From GCA-2688775 sp035288865 (GTDB lineage: Archaea > Nanobdellota > Nanobdellia > Woesearchaeales > GW2011-AR4): a DNA stretch of 22,071 nucleotides. The notes beneath the pieces were generated by a model. It made no database searches. It was not told the DNA's origin and worked only from the letters and a program-made list of their open reading frames with translations. The stretch lies in NCBI GenBank assembly GCA_035288865.1, contig DATDZA010000004.1:1-22071 (forward strand), written 5' to 3'. Position 1 is the first letter of the stretch; each line of letters starts with the position of its first letter. Positions 7,842 through 14,299 of the stretch are shown here, one piece after another. The position numbers and the translations under genes are program-made.

Positions 7842-8642
7842 TTATTTAACATATCTGCTTCTAACTTTCTCCATTATCCAGCTTGTCAGAACTCTTGTTT
7901 CATATTCGTCAGGAGTATGAATGCTTTCATGAATGTCAACCATTCTTGCCATCCAGCCGGTTAAGTCAGCCCTTCTGCCCATTGAAGGATCTCCGATGTA
8001 TGTAAATCCAAGAACTCCGCCCATTGTAGATTCTGGCAGAATGTTAACCCATTTTAAAGGAACTCTTTCAGACATATCCTCTTTTGCATCAATATGTTTT
8101 TTCAAATATTTATTTAATTGCTGCCGATAAGTTATTGACAATCTTCCCTCTCCGTAACTGTCTTTGTAGGCAACGGTGAGTCTATATGGAGCAACTTTGT
8201 CTTTAACCTCTTTTTTATTAATAATCTCGCTCGAATAAATTTCCTTTTCTGCGTTTCGTATTGAAATTTTTAATTTATCACCATTGGAATTTTCCTCATA
8301 TGTTATTTCAATAGAATAATTATTATTAATATTCTCTTCTTTTTTTCGGATGAAATTCAAAGAATAGAAAATATTTTTTGATTTAACTGTGGAATTTTTA
8401 CTGACTTGAGTTTTAGTATTAACATCAAACAACAAAGCTGATTCCAGCTCTTTAACGTCGTCAAAACTAATTTTTGGCTTTGAATTGTTTACGATTGACT
8501 CCAAATTTAAAAATTGTGAATTTTCGGCTGGAATTTTTTTATTTATTTTCTTGCCTACAAATGGAATAACATAATCTATTAATTTTAACAATAATTCATT
8601 CTCAATCCTATTGATAATAAAATCTTTTTTAGATTGTTCCAT
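7842..8642 (-). CDS. Unknown protein with an HExxH zinc-protease-like motif
   Basis: The 266-residue protein has a charged helical N-terminus, a Lys/Asn-rich beta-like middle, and a conserved-looking C-terminal third (VPLKWVNILPESTMGGVLGFTY, then GDPSMGRRADLTGW). That region ends in HESIH at residues 238-242, followed by TPDEYETR. HExxH with a nearby downstream acidic residue is the zinc site of many metallopeptidases. I see no signal peptide or membrane span, so proteolysis is only a suggestion. I chose the ATG at 8642, two bases after the mutase stop. An ATG at 8684 would add 14 residues and overlap the mutase by 41 bases. Tight coupling indicates cotranscription with the mutase. Confidence 0.65.
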   Translation of the reverse strand: MEQSKKDFIINRIENELLLKLIDYVIPFVGKKINKKIPAENSQFLNLESIVNNSKPKISFDDVKELESALLFDVNTKTQVSKNSTVKSKNIFYSLNFIRKKEENINNNYSIEITYEENSNGDKLKISIRNAEKEIYSSEIINKKEVKDKVAPYRLTVAYKDSYGEGRLSITYRQQLNKYLKKHIDAKEDMSERVPLKWVNILPESTMGGVLGFTYIGDPSMGRRADLTGWMARMVDIHESIHTPDEYETRVLTSWIMEKVRSRYVK

Positions 8643-8643
8643 T

Positions 8644-10035
8644 TTACTTGCTAACTTTCTTAAATAAATTAACGGCCTCATCAAGAAGTTGATGCGATTC
8701 GTTGTACTTATTTGAATCGCTTATTATCCTGAAAACGTTTGATTCGGTTTTGGAAGCCCTGAACCACACAAAAGAATCCTTATTAACAATAACTTTTAAT
8801 CCACCTTTTATCCCGCCCGTTTCCTTGATTTCAAGCCTTTTTTTCAAATAATAATTTTTTAAAAATTTCTTGATTTTGTCATGTTCTATAGAATTGAATT
8901 CCAGTTTTTTTCTGAGAGTGTAATATTGGGGCAATTCATTAACGATATCGTGCAGCTTCTGCTCTTTATTTGCGGCAGTTGACAGGATTGTTAGCAAAGT
9001 TAGTATTCCGTCTCTGCATCTTGACGGCCAGATTATCGCGCCTCCGCTTGAACCTTCTCCGCCAACTATTGACTTTAGTTTTTTAATTTCTTCAACAACA
9101 TTTGTTTCTCCAACTTCCACTTCTTTTATTTTTGCTCCAAATTTTTCTGCAACTACCCTTACAATATTTGAAGTTGCGTCATTGACAACGATTGTTTGCG
9201 ATTTTGGATTTCTGGTTTTGAGCAATATTTCCTGAACAACTAATGCCAAAATATAATTTCCTGATAATAACTGCCCGTCTTTCATTAAGATCTCAACCCT
9301 ATCCGCATCGCAGTCAAATCCAGCAGCAAAATCTGCTTTATTTTCATCAATTACATTTTTGAGATACACCATTGCGTCTTCTGTCGGCTCAACCTGCCTT
9401 TTGAACTCGCCGTACGGCATATTCACACCAACCACTTCTACACCTGCACTTTCAAGTATTTTTTTGGCTATTGCTCCTGCCCCTCCATTCGGATCAAGCA
9501 CAATTTTTTGCCTTGAATTCTTTATTTTTTTCATATTCTCATGACCAATTATATCAAAAATAAATTCAGTGTATTTCTTAACTGCCTCGCCGTTTTTTTC
9601 TAAAATTTTCCTTTCCTGCACTTTATGGAAATCTTTCAAGAATTTAGAATTTCTAATTACATTATACATATCTTTTTCGCTTAATACGGAACCATCATCT
9701 GAAAGAAATTTAAACCCGTTCCAAAACGGCTCATTGTGGGATGCGGTTATAATTATTCCTCCGTCAGCTTCAAAATACCTGACTGCAAATTCTATTATCG
9801 GAGTTGGAGCAATTCCAATATCTATGAAATTGCAGTCAAGCATTCCAATAATTATCTCTTTTAATTTTTGTCCGGAAGGCCTCGTATCCATTCCTATAAC
9901 TACCGTCGGAGTTTTTTTCTTTGTTTTATTTCTGAGAAAAGTTAAATAAGAATAAGCATATCTTACAGCAACACTTTCATTCAGGTCTTTACCGTATATT
10001 CCACGGATACCGGAAAATGATTCTACGAGGGGCAT
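8644..10035 (-). CDS. Phosphohexomutase (phosphoglucosamine/phosphomannose/phosphoglucose mutase family)
   Basis: It moves phosphate between C6 and C1 of a hexose phosphate, feeding nucleotide-sugar and glycan synthesis. All four domains are present in 463 residues. The phosphoserine loop is TASHNEPFWNG with Ser99, and the metal loop is DCDADR (241-246). The sugar-recognition loop GGEGSSGG follows, and the C-terminal phosphate-binding motif is RASKTESNVFRI. The start MPLVESFSGIRGIYG matches archaeal family members. Substrate choice among glucosamine, mannose and glucose phosphates cannot be read from sequence alone; GEGSSGG is seen in several archaeal GlmM/ManB-like proteins. A TATA box on the minus strand (about 10056-10070) is near -26, indicating a leaderless transcript shared with the HExxH gene. 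Confidence 0.9.
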   Translation of the reverse strand: MPLVESFSGIRGIYGKDLNESVAVRYAYSYLTFLRNKTKKKTPTVVIGMDTRPSGQKLKEIIIGMLDCNFIDIGIAPTPIIEFAVRYFEADGGIIITASHNEPFWNGFKFLSDDGSVLSEKDMYNVIRNSKFLKDFHKVQERKILEKNGEAVKKYTEFIFDIIGHENMKKIKNSRQKIVLDPNGGAGAIAKKILESAGVEVVGVNMPYGEFKRQVEPTEDAMVYLKNVIDENKADFAAGFDCDADRVEILMKDGQLLSGNYILALVVQEILLKTRNPKSQTIVVNDATSNIVRVVAEKFGAKIKEVEVGETNVVEEIKKLKSIVGGEGSSGGAIIWPSRCRDGILTLLTILSTAANKEQKLHDIVNELPQYYTLRKKLEFNSIEHDKIKKFLKNYYLKKRLEIKETGGIKGGLKVIVNKDSFVWFRASKTESNVFRIISDSNKYNESHQLLDEAVNLFKKVSK

Positions 10036-10055
10036 AAGCCAAGTTATTGCTAAAC

Positions 10056-10070
10056 AGTATATATAATTTA
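10056..10070 (-). promoter_or_regulatory. TATA box of the phosphohexomutase operon
   Basis: Read on the minus strand this is TAAATTATATATACT, centred about 28 bases before the ATG at 10035. There is no ribosome binding site, so the message is probably leaderless. Confidence 0.5.
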
Positions 10071-10144
10071 TCCCTCCTGCAAATGTGATTTAAGCAAATT
10101 GTAAAAATCCATAATCTTTTTATAGTTATAAGCTCATCATAATT

Positions 10145-10152
10145 AAGGTGAT
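10145..10152 (+). promoter_or_regulatory. Strong ribosome binding site of the HPF-like gene
   Basis: AAGGTGAT lies three bases before the ATG at 10156 and matches the anti-Shine-Dalgarno end of archaeal 16S rRNA well. A T-rich TATA-like TTTTTATAG near 10117-10125 would give a short leader. It is one of the few clear ribosome binding sites in the window. Confidence 0.6.
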
Positions 10153-10155
10153 AAA

Positions 10156-10464
10156 ATGGCAGAAAAAGAAACCGCAAGTCCAATGGTCGAATTATCCGGG
10201 TTTAAAGATGTGGACAGTTCATCAAAGGAAGTAATAAGAACAAATGTTGAAAGGCATGTAAGAAAGCTATCTGTGCACACAAGGAATATGCAAAATCTTC
10301 ACATTACGTTGAAAGTGCTTCACCAAAGGGAGAAAAGTGAAATTTATGATATTCATGCAAGGCTGAAAGACAACGGCAAGTTCTACGTTTCACATACAAC
10401 AGACAGAAACCTATTTGCTGCAATTGATACCGCTTTAGAAAAATTATTGCATGAACTTGATTAA
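10156..10464 (+). CDS. HPF/RaiA-like ribosome hibernation protein
   Basis: Members of the S30AE (HPF/YfiA) family bind the decoding centre of the small ribosomal subunit and silence or protect idle ribosomes. The 102-residue protein fits one such domain. VELSGFKDVDSSS opens with a beta strand, a helix rich in basic residues follows (VERHVRKLSVHT), then a strand with LHITLKVLH, then EIYDIHARLKDNGKFYVSHT. DRNLFAAIDTALEKLLHEL is the characteristic last helix. The assignment rests on pattern and fold order rather than on a strict motif. Its stop overlaps that of the convergent coiled-coil gene by four bases. Confidence 0.75.
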   Translation: MAEKETASPMVELSGFKDVDSSSKEVIRTNVERHVRKLSVHTRNMQNLHITLKVLHQREKSEIYDIHARLKDNGKFYVSHTTDRNLFAAIDTALEKLLHELD

Positions 10465-10718
10465 GCCTGTTCCTGCTCTTCAACCTTATTTGTTTTTTGT
10501 TTTAGGCTTATGATCTGTATTAATTTAAGGGCGCTAATCTCCTGTTTTAACTCTTCAATCTGGTCTTTTAGTTCATAAATTAATTCATAATTGTGCTGTA
10601 TATTCTCCGTGTTCTCGTTAAGCATAGAGGGTAATTCGGAAAAGTCAGAAAATTCTCTACGTATTTGCTTAATCCACGAATCCACATTGTCCCTGAATAC
10701 TTCGATTTCTGCTTCCAT
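10461..10718 (-). CDS. Small coiled-coil protein, function unknown
   Basis: The 85-residue, acidic, highly helical protein has a likely coiled coil at about residues 38-70 (heptad-like spacing in ELIYELKDQIEELKQEISAL). It has no Cys, membrane span or catalytic motif. It is tail to tail with the HPF-like gene. Upstream, on the same strand, lies the 300-base region with strong base pairing, so a long structured leader is possible. No ribosome binding site is visible before the ATG at 10718. I do not recognise a family. Confidence 0.6.
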   Translation of the reverse strand: MEAEIEVFRDNVDSWIKQIRREFSDFSELPSMLNENTENIQHNYELIYELKDQIEELKQEISALKLIQIISLKQKTNKVEEQEQA

Positions 10719-10817
10719 TTTAGTATGAAAAGGAGGGGACTGGGCAAAACTGACAAGTGTGCTTTTTGCTCGCTAAAAAGCAAGCTCTCTGCCACTCATA
10801 TGTCATTGTTTTGCCGC

Positions 10818-10844
10818 TGCCTCTTTTTTCTCAAAAGAGAGGCA
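10818..10844 (+). other. 12-base-pair hairpin
   Basis: TGCCTCTTTTTT (10818-10829) pairs fully with AAAAGAGAGGCA (10833-10844) around a three-base loop, with one G-U pair on the plus strand. It is the strongest local hairpin I see in the window. Confidence 0.7.
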
Positions 10845-10973
10845 AATATCTTCAAAGGCTAAGTCCTAATTTGCCAAGCACTTAAGCCGAGCGATTGTTT
10901 CTTTGCCTTCCAAGCGAATGCAGTGGCTGAGTGAGTTAAAACCCACTAGTTTTGCAGTTTGCCTCTATTTTGA

Positions 10974-11014
10974 TACACTGGTATACGCTTTTTATGTTAT
11001 CATATACCAGTATA
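10974..11014. repeat. 12-base inverted repeat beside the structured region
   Basis: TACACTGGTATA (10974-10985) and TATACCAGTATA (11003-11014) are inverted copies with one mismatch around a 17-base spacer. It may be the last hairpin of the candidate RNA or an operator for a dimeric regulator. It lies about 20 bases from TTTATATA at 11034-11041. Confidence 0.6.
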
Positions 11015-11157
11015 CCTTTTCGTATATTACTTATTTATATATCTTTCGGTTTTAGTATATTCTGGAAGATATATGTTAAGAAAAAGTTAGATTTGTCTAT
11101 ATCTGCCTATTATTCTATAAATTTGTTTACCTTTGAACCAAGAATCATAGGCTAAAT

Positions 11158-11328
11158 TCACTCTTTGTCGAACTGACCCTTGACTTTATACTTTTTAGAA
11201 GTCAATATTTCATGATATAATTTGTCGTATTCGGCCTTATATGGATTCTTCTTCAAGAAAGCCCAGTAAAGAATGTACGCCAAAAAGAGAACATAACCGG
11301 CAATGGGGAGTAGTTTTGAAATTTCCAT
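11158..11328 (-). CDS. 56-residue single-pass membrane protein
   Basis: A short gene on the minus strand encodes a protein that starts MEISKLLPIAGYVLF. One hydrophobic span covers about residues 7-25, followed by a Lys/Tyr-rich tail (LKKNPYKAEYDKLYHEIL) that should face the cytosol. There is no cleavage site, so it is a membrane-anchored peptide. A TATA box, AAATTTATATATT on the minus strand (11351-11363), is centred about 28 bases before the ATG, so the transcript may be leaderless. The good promoter spacing and sensible protein order argue that it is real. It stands alone between the structured region and ribA. I do not recognise a family. Confidence 0.6.
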   Translation of the reverse strand: MEISKLLPIAGYVLFLAYILYWAFLKKNPYKAEYDKLYHEILTSKKYKVKGQFDKE

Positions 11329-11350
11329 CAGAGATATATGTATATGACCT

Positions 11351-11363
11351 AATATATAAATTT
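11351..11363 (-). promoter_or_regulatory. TATA box of the 56-residue membrane protein
   Basis: AAATTTATATATT read on the minus strand is centred near -28 from the ATG at 11328. It supports this short gene as real. Confidence 0.5.
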
Positions 11364-11422
11364 TTCTTCCTTGTCATTAGTTAAAAGGTACAATTGATGG
11401 AATTATGCAAGAAAACCAATAG

Positions 11423-11467
11423 TTTTCTAAGTTCTAAAAAATCCAGAACTTTCGTTAACTTTATATA
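11423..11467 (+). promoter_or_regulatory. ribA promoter with an inverted repeat shared with carA
   Basis: TTTATATA (11460-11467) is a clear TATA box 22-29 bases before the ribA ATG, giving a leaderless transcript. Just upstream, AAGTTCT (11429-11435) and AGAACTT (11445-11451) form a perfect inverted repeat. The 12 bases TTTTCTAAGTTC at 11423-11434 recur exactly before carA at 16621-16632, at a similar distance from the TATA box, so both may answer to one regulator. Confidence 0.5.
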
Positions 11468-11488
11468 AAAACAAAAATTCAATTCCAT

Positions 11489-12094
11489 ATGAAGAGATTA
11501 ATTAGAAAAACAGTTCAAGCAAATTTGCCCACAAAATTTGGCAATTTCAAAGTTATAGCCTACGAAGATTACAAAAAAAATGACCACTTGGCTATAATAA
11601 AAGGCAATCTAAAAAATAAAAGTGGAGTTCTGGTTAGAGTTCATTCCTCGTGTTTAACTGGTGACTCTTTAGGCTCTTTGAGGTGCGACTGCGGCCTTCA
11701 ACTGCAGAGGGCGCTTGAAATTATAGGAAAAACTGGAGGTGTGCTGATTTACATGTCGCAGGAAGGGAGAGGTATAGGCTTAATCAACAAAATAGCGGCG
11801 TACCACCTACAGGACCACGGAATGGATACGGTCGAAGCAAATTTAAAATTAGGCTTTAAGGCGGATGCAAGAGATTATACGATAGGCGCACAGATTTTGG
11901 CTGATTTAGGAGTGTGTACAATAAGATTATTGACGAATAATCCAAAAAAAATTACGGGGCTTGAGAAATACGGACTAAAGATTGTTGAAAGAGTGCCAAT
12001 TCAAATCAAGCCAAATAAATTAAATCAAAAATATCTTGATACGAAAAAAGAAAAGCTCGGGCATTATCTTGAGGATAAGGGGATTGTGAAGTAA
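11489..12094 (+). CDS. ribA: GTP cyclohydrolase II (RibA)
   Basis: It converts GTP to 2,5-diamino-6-ribosylamino-4-pyrimidinone 5'-phosphate, formate and pyrophosphate, the first step of riboflavin synthesis. The zinc ligands Cys55, Cys66 and Cys68 appear in SSCLTGDSLGSLRCDCG. QEGRGIGL (91-98), Tyr105 and Arg128 match the catalytic positions of the E. coli enzyme, and LLTNNPKK follows. The 201-residue length is that of the single-domain bacterial form without a RibB part. Most archaea start riboflavin synthesis with the unrelated GTP cyclohydrolase III (ArfA), so this gene is probably of bacterial origin. No other riboflavin gene lies in the window. Confidence 0.95.
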   Translation: MKRLIRKTVQANLPTKFGNFKVIAYEDYKKNDHLAIIKGNLKNKSGVLVRVHSSCLTGDSLGSLRCDCGLQLQRALEIIGKTGGVLIYMSQEGRGIGLINKIAAYHLQDHGMDTVEANLKLGFKADARDYTIGAQILADLGVCTIRLLTNNPKKITGLEKYGLKIVERVPIQIKPNKLNQKYLDTKKEKLGHYLEDKGIVK

Positions 12095-12178
12095 TAATCC
12101 ATAATTTTGAACCAAATTGAAAACAAGAGCAGGTTTAAACACTGGTTGTAATTAAATTGTTTGAATGGGGCGTTTGAA

Positions 12179-13483
12179 ATGAGAAAAATAATCTTTTTGT
12201 CTTTGATGATTTTGTTATTGTTATCTGCCTGCAATCCCAAAGAAAATTCAATAACAAAATCAAGTACAGGTTATTTAGTATCAAAAATTGCTTTAAATTT
12301 AACTTTAATTCCATTGTCTGAAAAAAACCTTGCAATTGTTAAGCTTTCAGTTCTCTCCAACAACGATGTTAAAGGTGCATTAGGAATTATAGAATTACCC
12401 GCAGAATTTGAGCTTATTGAAGGAAAATTAGAATGGAGAGCCGATTTAGAAAAGGACAAGTCAAGATATTTTAATGTAACAGTAAAGAAAATAGTAGAAG
12501 GAAATTCTCCAATTCAAGCTTCAATAATTGATAATACAGCAAAAACAAAATTTTCAACAAAAATTTCCCCTTCATTGCAGATCGAGGAAACTATGGAAGA
12601 GTATTGCAAAAGCAAGAAGAGATCATATGAAGTTGCTTTACCAGCAAGAAGTTTCCAAGTCAATCCAAGAAAAGGACAAGAATCTATCGATTATTTCAAT
12701 TCGATTGAATTGTCAGAACCATATGTATATGTATTAATCCAATTTGAAGCATGCGATGGGGACCCTTTAAAGGAAGAAATGGACAATATGGCTCAAGATG
12801 GAATCCAGCTTTATGAATATCATGGTGACCATACTTACTATGCAAGGATTCCAACGGAAATTCTAAGAACAAAATCCTATGATTTCGTAAGATGGATTGG
12901 TTTGGTTGACAATCCTCTCGATAAAATACGAAGAGGGTCAGTTTTTTGGTACTTACTTGAAAATTGCACTGGTAATATACTCTTAAATATAGGTATGTAT
13001 GACACATTAACACAGACGGAAGAGAATAAACTAAGGAGCATTTCTCTAATCAGATATGCTGGAAATATACCTGAGGGCGGGTCCTATTTGGTTGAGATTG
13101 AGACAAATAAATTGCGTGATTTATTATCGTTACCTTTTGTTAAAAAAATTGAAGTCTACACTTTGCCCACGCTTAGTCCTCCAGGGGCCAGTTGGAAATC
13201 GCATATGTTCATTAATGTTTCTTGTATCCCTCAAACTTTAGTCTTGACCTTTGACTCCAATGTGGATAGTGAAATCATAAAATCAATTGAAATATTGAAT
13301 GGTACAATAATGAACAGTAAGGATAACAATACAATCTGTGCCAATTTATCCCCTTTATATCTTTACGACGAGGGGCATACGATACATAAACATCTCACAG
13401 GATTCAAGAACATGAATTATAACTTATCTGCATGGGGAGTTTCCTTTGATCAGGCGGAGAGTCTGTTTGTAATTCAATGCTGA
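12179..13483 (+). CDS. Lipoprotein with Ig-like and peptidase-propeptide-like repeats
   Basis: The protein is exported and probably lipid-anchored: MRKIIFLSLMILLLLSAC is a signal peptide with lipobox LSAC and Cys18. I start at ATG 12179 because it begins the signal peptide directly; a TTG six codons earlier is less likely. Residues 25-130 look like a beta-sandwich domain (IIELPAEFELIEGKLEW). Residues 181-250 (YVLIQFEA, then GIQLYEYHGDHTYYARIP and FVRWIGL) and about 266-327 resemble repeated fervidolysin/subtilisin propeptide units, and the last 100 residues may be a third, weaker unit. There is no protease catalytic domain, so it may bind or inhibit a surface protease. The domain match is by eye. 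Confidence 0.6.
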   Translation: MRKIIFLSLMILLLLSACNPKENSITKSSTGYLVSKIALNLTLIPLSEKNLAIVKLSVLSNNDVKGALGIIELPAEFELIEGKLEWRADLEKDKSRYFNVTVKKIVEGNSPIQASIIDNTAKTKFSTKISPSLQIEETMEEYCKSKKRSYEVALPARSFQVNPRKGQESIDYFNSIELSEPYVYVLIQFEACDGDPLKEEMDNMAQDGIQLYEYHGDHTYYARIPTEILRTKSYDFVRWIGLVDNPLDKIRRGSVFWYLLENCTGNILLNIGMYDTLTQTEENKLRSISLIRYAGNIPEGGSYLVEIETNKLRDLLSLPFVKKIEVYTLPTLSPPGASWKSHMFINVSCIPQTLVLTFDSNVDSEIIKSIEILNGTIMNSKDNNTICANLSPLYLYDEGHTIHKHLTGFKNMNYNLSAWGVSFDQAESLFVIQC

Positions 13484-13504
13484 GTACGATAAATATAGAT
13501 TTTA

Positions 13505-14140
13505 TCAAAATCTCAGCAATCCCATCACTTTCCCGGTCTCTTTTTCGTCAACAAGAAAAATGGTATCGGTCCAGCAGCTAAGTGTTTCTACAATATTGAT
13601 ATTATTTTCCCCAAACAACGAGCATAAATAAGCGTATGTTCCCGGCACTTCTTCAATCTCCTTGGGGCTTTTTATTGTTATTTCAGCCAGGTTTGTGTTT
13701 TCAACAATTATTTTATTTTTAAAATATTTTCTTATAGATCCAAGAAATTCTTCAGTTGTTATTACAGTTATTGCCGAAGCCCCTTCGATAATACGGAATA
13801 TTTCCTTCCGCTTTTTTATTTCTTTTTCAAGATTTTGAAGAGTTCCGAAGAAAATATCTTTTTCAAGCACAACCGCAATGACTTTGTTCTTGATTTCTAT
13901 CTTGCTGTTTTTCAATATTTTTAATATTTTATTTTCAAGAGCTTCTTCATTTTTTAATTTCCTTTGGTATCTCCTGCATGCAATCAGAATAGCATCAAAA
14001 TTTTTGTTGGTATTCAGATTCAAATCTTCGGATATCCTTCTAGACAAAGATGAAAAATTTATCAAATCATTTTTCAGGCAGTCTCTTATCGAAGGATGAT
14101 TCAATATGTATTCTTCGGCGATTTTTGTAATGCTTTGCAT
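13505..14140 (-). CDS. ACT-domain protein, possible amino-acid-responsive regulator
   Basis: The 211-residue protein has a helical N-terminus (about 1-60; NHPSIRDCLKNDLINFSSLSRRI resembles a winged-helix fold seen in archaeal ACT proteins). A central alpha/beta part follows, and a C-terminal ACT domain covers about residues 160-211 (PGTYAYLCSLFGENNINIVETLSCWTDTIFLV). ACT domains bind amino acids. The gene diverges from argF with 159 bases between their starts, so control of the arginine block is an attractive inference, though not shown. A TATA-like GAATTTAATAA near 14160-14170 fits a leaderless start at 14140. The DNA-binding role of the N-terminus is uncertain. Confidence 0.65.
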   Translation of the reverse strand: MQSITKIAEEYILNHPSIRDCLKNDLINFSSLSRRISEDLNLNTNKNFDAILIACRRYQRKLKNEEALENKILKILKNSKIEIKNKVIAVVLEKDIFFGTLQNLEKEIKKRKEIFRIIEGASAITVITTEEFLGSIRKYFKNKIIVENTNLAEITIKSPKEIEEVPGTYAYLCSLFGENNINIVETLSCWTDTIFLVDEKETGKVMGLLRF

Positions 14141-14268
14141 TTGAATGCCTAAAACGATTGAATTTAATAATGTTTTGTTTTAGACATTTTTGTTCTTTTA
14201 TGTTTTGATTCGGGCATCATACTTAAAAGCATAGGCATTTCATATTCTTTCTTCAAAAAAATTAGTGG

Positions 14269-14277
14269 ATATATTTT
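14269..14277 (+). promoter_or_regulatory. TATA box of argF
   Basis: The TATA-like element around TATATTTT is centred about 27 bases before the argF ATG at 14300, which fits a leaderless transcript. GAGG at 14285-14288 is too far from the start to be a normal ribosome binding site. Confidence 0.45.
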
Positions 14278-14299
14278 AACAGCTGAGGAAAAAACTGAA

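Larger units (their letters stand above)
10724..11024. ncRNA. Candidate structured RNA of unknown class
   Basis: No convincing gene covers this 300-base stretch, but it holds several long pairing segments. A 10-base closing helix joins TATGAAAAGG (10724-10733) to CCTTTTCGTA (11015-11024). An arm of 8+5 pairs joins 10743-10755 to 10801-10815 with a two-base bulge. Inside that arm is a 7-pair hairpin (10761-10767 with 10775-10781). A 12-pair hairpin with loop CTC spans 10818-10844, and 10857-10864 pairs with 10880-10888. AGAGGCAAA (10838-10846) can instead pair with TTTGCCTCT (10958-10966), competing with the 12-pair hairpin. The strand is unclear: G-U pairs favour plus in two helices and minus in one, while a possible minus-strand TATA box lies at about 11033-11042. 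I found no RNase P or SRP RNA signature. It may be an independent RNA or a leader of the coiled-coil gene. Confidence 0.4.

Noticed and set aside
8643..8684. ATG at 8684 as the start of the HExxH gene
   Set aside because: It would overlap the mutase gene by 41 bases. The ATG at 8642, right after the mutase stop, is simpler, though the longer form is not excluded.
10665..10862. Plus-strand reading frame with CAFC and FCRC that looks like a small zinc-finger protein
   Set aside because: It overlaps the coiled-coil gene on the other strand, has no ribosome binding site, its Cys pattern fits no zinc-finger family, and its second half is the strong hairpin of the candidate RNA.
10719..11030. RNase P RNA or SRP RNA
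   Set aside because: I looked on both strands for the conserved GAGGAAAGTCC, ACAGAA and GGCTTA patterns of RNase P in the right order and for the SRP GGAAGG/AGCA elements. Only isolated fragments in the wrong order appear.
10952..11155. Plus-strand reading frame with hydrophobic residues
   Set aside because: It is AT-rich sequence covering an inverted repeat and promoter elements. No start signal or family pattern supports it.
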